The position numbers were made by a program, and so were the translations under genes. A DNA stretch of 17,482 nucleotides from Thermoleophilia bacterium (GTDB lineage: Bacteria; Actinomycetota; Thermoleophilia; Gaiellales; JAICJC01), in contig JAICJM010000068.1 in the NCBI GenBank assembly GCA_025928435.1, forward strand, positions 1 to 17,482, read 5' to 3'. The notes beneath the pieces were generated by a model that made no database searches, was not told the origin of the DNA, and saw only the letters and a list, made by a program, of their open reading frames with translations. Every line of letters begins with the position of its first letter. The stretch's first letter is position 1. Positions 15,185 to 17,482 of the stretch are shown piece by piece.

Positions 15185-16000
15185 CTAATCCTCTCGCGCC
15201 CGCGCCTGGACGCGCGCGGCCTCACGGGCCAGCGCGGCGTCGGCCTGCCGGTCGGCCCGCTCCTCGTCCTCGTCCAGCAGCCGCAGGAGCGTCGTCGCGA
15301 TGGCCGTGAGGAACACGGCCGACTGCTCGGCGGTCATCAGGACGCCGCCCAGATTCTGGTCGCGGGCGGCGGAGATCCCCCACAGCCGCGGCGCGGCGAC
15401 GTAGTAGGGGTAGAGCGGGTCGGGGATGAAGGTGTAGGCGAGGCCGAGGAACGATGCGGCCACGAACGCGCACAACAGGTAGAGCACCGCCACGCCCGAG
15501 CCCATCCGGCGGACCCCGGGAACGATCACGGGCCACCAGAACGCCAGGCCGATCAGGATCAGGAACGCGTGCTCGACGTTCAGCGCGTACGGGTGCTCGA
15601 GCGCGTACGTGTAGGGGCGGCTCAGATGCACGGCGTACCAGCCGACGACCCACAGCGGCCAGCTCAGCCCGGCGTGGGTGAGGGCGCCCGCGGGCCCGAG
15701 CCGGCGCAGGATGCCCGCGCCCATCTCCGGCGTCAGGCCGAGCAGCAGCAGGGGCGGCGCGATGTCGGCGATGAGCGCGTTCTGGGCCAGGTGGCCCATC
15801 AGCAGGTAGTGCACCGCGATCGTTTCCAGGGGCGAGTTCACCGTGGCCGCGATCAGGACGGCGCCGGTGCCGAACGACGCCTGCCGCCATCCGGGGACGG
15901 CAGCGCGGCGGGCGCTCCGCAGATAGGCGGTGAGCGCGACCGCCGCCGCTACGGCGAAGAGCGGCTCGAACGTGAACGAGCTCGCGGCGGGCGCGCTCAC
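15185..16000 (-). CDS. Caa3_CtaG-family membrane protein 1
   Basis: A 271-residue membrane protein, paralogous to the gene right after it. The same landmarks are present: VNSPLETIAVHYLLMGHLAQN (written here as LLMGHLAQN, near 66-74), APPLLLLGLTPEMG, then LEHPYALNVEHAFLILIG with a histidine cluster and DQNLGGVLM near 215-223. The first motif reads HLAQN where copy 2 has HMLEH, so one of the paired histidines is asparagine. Around seven hydrophobic spans precede an acidic then basic tail (DEDEERADRQ). The GTG at 16000 overlaps the stop of the 59-aa gene as GTGA, implying translational coupling. Pairing of two different CtaG copies suggests a heteromeric assembly factor, an inference only. Confidence 0.88.
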   Translation of the reverse strand: MSAPAASSFTFEPLFAVAAAVALTAYLRSARRAAVPGWRQASFGTGAVLIAATVNSPLETIAVHYLLMGHLAQNALIADIAPPLLLLGLTPEMGAGILRRLGPAGALTHAGLSWPLWVVGWYAVHLSRPYTYALEHPYALNVEHAFLILIGLAFWWPVIVPGVRRMGSGVAVLYLLCAFVAASFLGLAYTFIPDPLYPYYVAAPRLWGISAARDQNLGGVLMTAEQSAVFLTAIATTLLRLLDEDEERADRQADAALAREAARVQARARED

Positions 16001-16176
16001 CGCTCGAGCTTGGCGCGCCGGCGGCGCGCGGAGCGCGCCTCCTGCCAGGCGGCGAGCTCCTGGTCGTTCAGGTCAGGGGGCGGCCCGGAGCGCATATGCC
16101 ACCAGAACCAGCCCAGGAATCCCACGCCGGCCGCCGCCGGGATCAGGTGCGGCAGATGCTCGAGGATCAGCTGCAC
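15997..16176 (-). CDS. Small single-span membrane protein upstream of the CtaG pair
   Basis: A 59-residue open frame, too short for usual listings. It starts with GTG at 16176 (MQLILEHLPHL), has one hydrophobic span of about 17 residues (IPAAAGVGFLGWFWWHM region), then a proline turn and a charged tail rich in Arg and Lys ending KLER. Its TGA overlaps the GTG of the first CtaG-like gene as GTGA, strong support for a real, coupled gene. The ribosome site CTGGAG lies almost on the start, so initiation may be leaderless. The layout recalls small subunits of oxidase or cytochrome biogenesis complexes (CcoQ or CcmD in size and topology), but I recognise no family. It probably belongs to the same membrane complex as the CtaG proteins. 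Confidence 0.65.
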   Translation of the reverse strand: MQLILEHLPHLIPAAAGVGFLGWFWWHMRSGPPPDLNDQELAAWQEARSARRRRAKLER

Positions 16177-16190
16177 TCCAGGAACTTTAA

Positions 16191-16217
16191 CGTGGGGGAA
16201 CCCATGGTTCCCCCACG
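16191..16217. promoter_or_regulatory. Perfect 12-3-12 palindrome between the CtaG operon and the peroxidase
   Basis: CGTGGGGGAACC and GGTTCCCCCACG pair perfectly around a CAT loop. The element lies 14 bases upstream of the 59-aa gene start and about 180 bases upstream of the peroxidase, within the only sizeable noncoding gap of the window (16177-16397). Its position over the -35 region of a possible minus-strand promoter suggests an operator; a stable RNA hairpin is the alternative. The rest of the gap shows no riboswitch pattern I recognise. Confidence 0.55.
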
Positions 16218-16358
16218 AGCCCCTCCTTCGGAGACGGAGCCGGGGCTGGTGGCGCTCCGGCGAGAACGCGGTGTCACCTCCGCCGCGAGCCGCGTGCCGG
16301 CGGTCCGTCGTGGACTCCGACGGTGAGGGCGGGCTGCAGGGACCACCAAGCCTGAGAG

Positions 16359-16388
16359 TCGACCCGACGATCCGGGTCGCGGTAGAAT
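16359..16388 (+). promoter_or_regulatory. Candidate leaderless promoter of the DyP peroxidase
   Basis: TCGACC (16359-16364) and TAGAAT (16383-16388) are 18 bases apart, and TAGAAT ends nine bases before the ATG at 16398. Transcription would begin within about three bases of the start codon. No Shine-Dalgarno sequence is present, and the in-frame TAG just upstream excludes a longer protein. Leaderless messages are common in actinobacteria. Confidence 0.5.
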
Positions 16389-16397
16389 CCCGCCCGC

Positions 16398-17482
16398 ATG
16401 AGCCGGCCCATCTCGCGGAAGCACCTCCTGCGTCTGGCTGGAGCGGCAGGTGGCGGACTCGCCCTGGGCGCGGCCGGGTACACCCGCCTCGACGACGGAT
16501 CCGCCGCCAGCGCCGAGTCCCAGGTAGAGCCCTTTCACGGGGCCCACCAGGGCGGCATCCTGACGCCGCAGCCGAAGTACCTCCAGTTCGGGTCGCTCGA
16601 CGTGACGGCGAACGGCAAGGCCGGCCTGCGCGACCTGATGCGCTCGCTGACGGCGACCGCGGCCGGCCTGACGGCGGGCAAGGCGGGGAACGAGGAGTTC
16701 GACCCCGCCCGGCTCACGATGACGCTGGGCCTTGGGGCGAGCGCCTTCGACTCCCGCTTCGGCCTCGCCGGCCACCGGCCCCCGCCGCTGGTCGACATGC
16801 CCCACTTCAAGGGCGACAGGCTCGAGCCGGAGCTGACCGGCGGGGACATCGGCGTCCAGTGCTGCGCGACCAGCCATGAGGTGGTCGACCGCGCCCTGCA
16901 CGCGATCACCGCCGCCGCCCACGGCGCCGCGACGCCGCGCTGGTCGCAGTACGGCTTCGTGCGCGACCCGCTCCCCGGCGAGCGCGGCGGCACGCCCCGG
17001 AACATCCTCGGCTTCAAGGACGGCACGAACAACCTGAAGGTCGACGATGCCGCCAAGATGCGCTCGAACGTGTGGGTGAACGCGGGCGACGGGCCGGACT
17101 GGATGACGAACGGCACCTACATGGTCACCCGCAACCTGAAGGTGCTCGTCGCCAATTTCCTGATCGAGCCGATCGACGTCCAGGAGTACGCGTTCGGCCG
17201 CCACAAGACGACCGGCGCCCCGTTCGGGCAGAAGAACGAGTTCGCGCCCGTCATCCGCGCCAAGGAGCCGCCGGACTGCCACATCATGGTGGCGAACCCA
17301 CGCAGGGCGGGCAGCGAGGCCGAGCGCATCCTGCGTCGCAGCTACACGTTCACCGACGGCTACGACGCCCAGATCTCGAACCCGACCGGCGGGCTCTTCT
17401 TCATCTCGTTCCAGCGCGACCCGCGGCGGCAGTTCATCCCCATCCAGCAGCGGCTGGCGAGCCACGACCGGTTCACGGTCGA
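16398..17482 (+). CDS. DyP-type haem peroxidase, EfeB-like (3' end cut by window)
   Basis: The first 361 residues of a class A dye-decolorizing peroxidase, the group that includes EfeB (deferrochelatase/iron-uptake peroxidase). The GxxDG signature is GFKDG at 205-209, with the catalytic aspartate D208. The conserved histidine in CHIMVANPR (H295) corresponds to the likely haem ligand, and SFQRDP with distal arginine R340 follows. The N-terminus MSRPISRKHLLRLAG plus a hydrophobic stretch resembles a Tat signal, but has Arg-Lys in place of Arg-Arg (S6-R7-K8), so export by the Tat path is likely but not certain. Only about 40-60 residues should be missing. It is divergent from the CtaG operon, so a shared link to haem or metal supply of the envelope is possible. 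No efeU or efeO is visible. Confidence 0.92.
   Translation, partial: MSRPISRKHLLRLAGAAGGGLALGAAGYTRLDDGSAASAESQVEPFHGAHQGGILTPQPKYLQFGSLDVTANGKAGLRDLMRSLTATAAGLTAGKAGNEEFDPARLTMTLGLGASAFDSRFGLAGHRPPPLVDMPHFKGDRLEPELTGGDIGVQCCATSHEVVDRALHAITAAAHGAATPRWSQYGFVRDPLPGERGGTPRNILGFKDGTNNLKVDDAAKMRSNVWVNAGDGPDWMTNGTYMVTRNLKVLVANFLIEPIDVQEYAFGRHKTTGAPFGQKNEFAPVIRAKEPPDCHIMVANPRRAGSEAERILRRSYTFTDGYDAQISNPTGGLFFISFQRDPRRQFIPIQQRLASHDRFTV

Noticed and set aside
11359..15309. A frame of over 1300 codons on the plus strand
   Set aside because: It runs opposite or out of frame with five genes that have clear motifs and yields Arg/Gly/Pro-rich low-complexity protein, an effect of high GC.
16167..16205. A 12-codon upstream frame starting in the 16191-16217 palindrome and ending over the 59-aa start
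   Set aside because: It could couple translation, but its only support is a GGGGG near the ATG, which is part of the palindrome.
16177..16397. Riboswitch (c-di-AMP, TPP, cobalamin, SAM) in the longest gap
   Set aside because: A GGGGGAACC and a CTGAGA string caught attention, but the remaining conserved boxes of these classes are missing.
1..17482. CRISPR array, tRNA, transposase, toxin-antitoxin or phage genes
   Set aside because: Read on both strands; no spaced identical repeats, cloverleaf-like genes, transposase motifs or phage-type proteins were seen.

Overview
The window is about 17.5 kb of very GC-rich, tightly packed DNA. Many starts are GTG and neighbouring genes often overlap by a few bases. 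Gene content includes a GGDEF regulator, tandem Caa3_CtaG proteins, a class A DyP peroxidase, TrpB2 and a CYTH-CHAD protein. Together with the composition this suggests an Actinomycetota chromosome, possibly Thermoleophilia-like; that placement is an inference. I see no rRNA, tRNA, CRISPR array, transposase, phage gene or plasmid origin. The largest gap between genes is about 220 bases, so no stretch over 300 bases lacks a gene.

Left part (1-3729): a minus-strand run of CYTH-CHAD protein, SixA-type phosphohistidine phosphatase and chromate transporter (cut by the window edge). It is divergent from a lone ParA-type ATPase with no ParB. The end of the ParA gene lies inside a perfect palindrome.

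Middle (3754-8931): a secreted phosphoesterase (minus), divergent from a class III aminotransferase (plus). The aminotransferase converges on a TrpB2-type tryptophan synthase beta chain across a 33-base palindrome of the same design as the one in ParA. A PAS-PAS-GGDEF diguanylate cyclase lies upstream of TrpB2.

Right-middle (9051-13338, minus): a secreted repeat protein predicted to be a beta-propeller, then a histidine phosphatase translationally coupled to a sulfotransferase-like protein, then a polysaccharide-type flippase. A function for the last three in envelope or surface glycan handling is possible but not shown.

Right (13397-17482): a divergent calcium/cation antiporter-like protein whose second alpha-repeat lacks the usual acidic residues. 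It converges on a three-gene minus-strand operon (59-aa single-span membrane protein, CtaG-like 1, CtaG-like 2), with the two TAG stops sharing one CTAG. This operon is divergent from a DyP-type (EfeB-like) haem peroxidase that appears to have a leaderless promoter and runs off the window. The most unusual signals are the paired REP-like palindromes, the CtaG tandem with its small membrane partner, the asymmetric cation antiporter and the phosphatase/sulfotransferase couple. I found no clear evidence for a wholly new multi-gene system.
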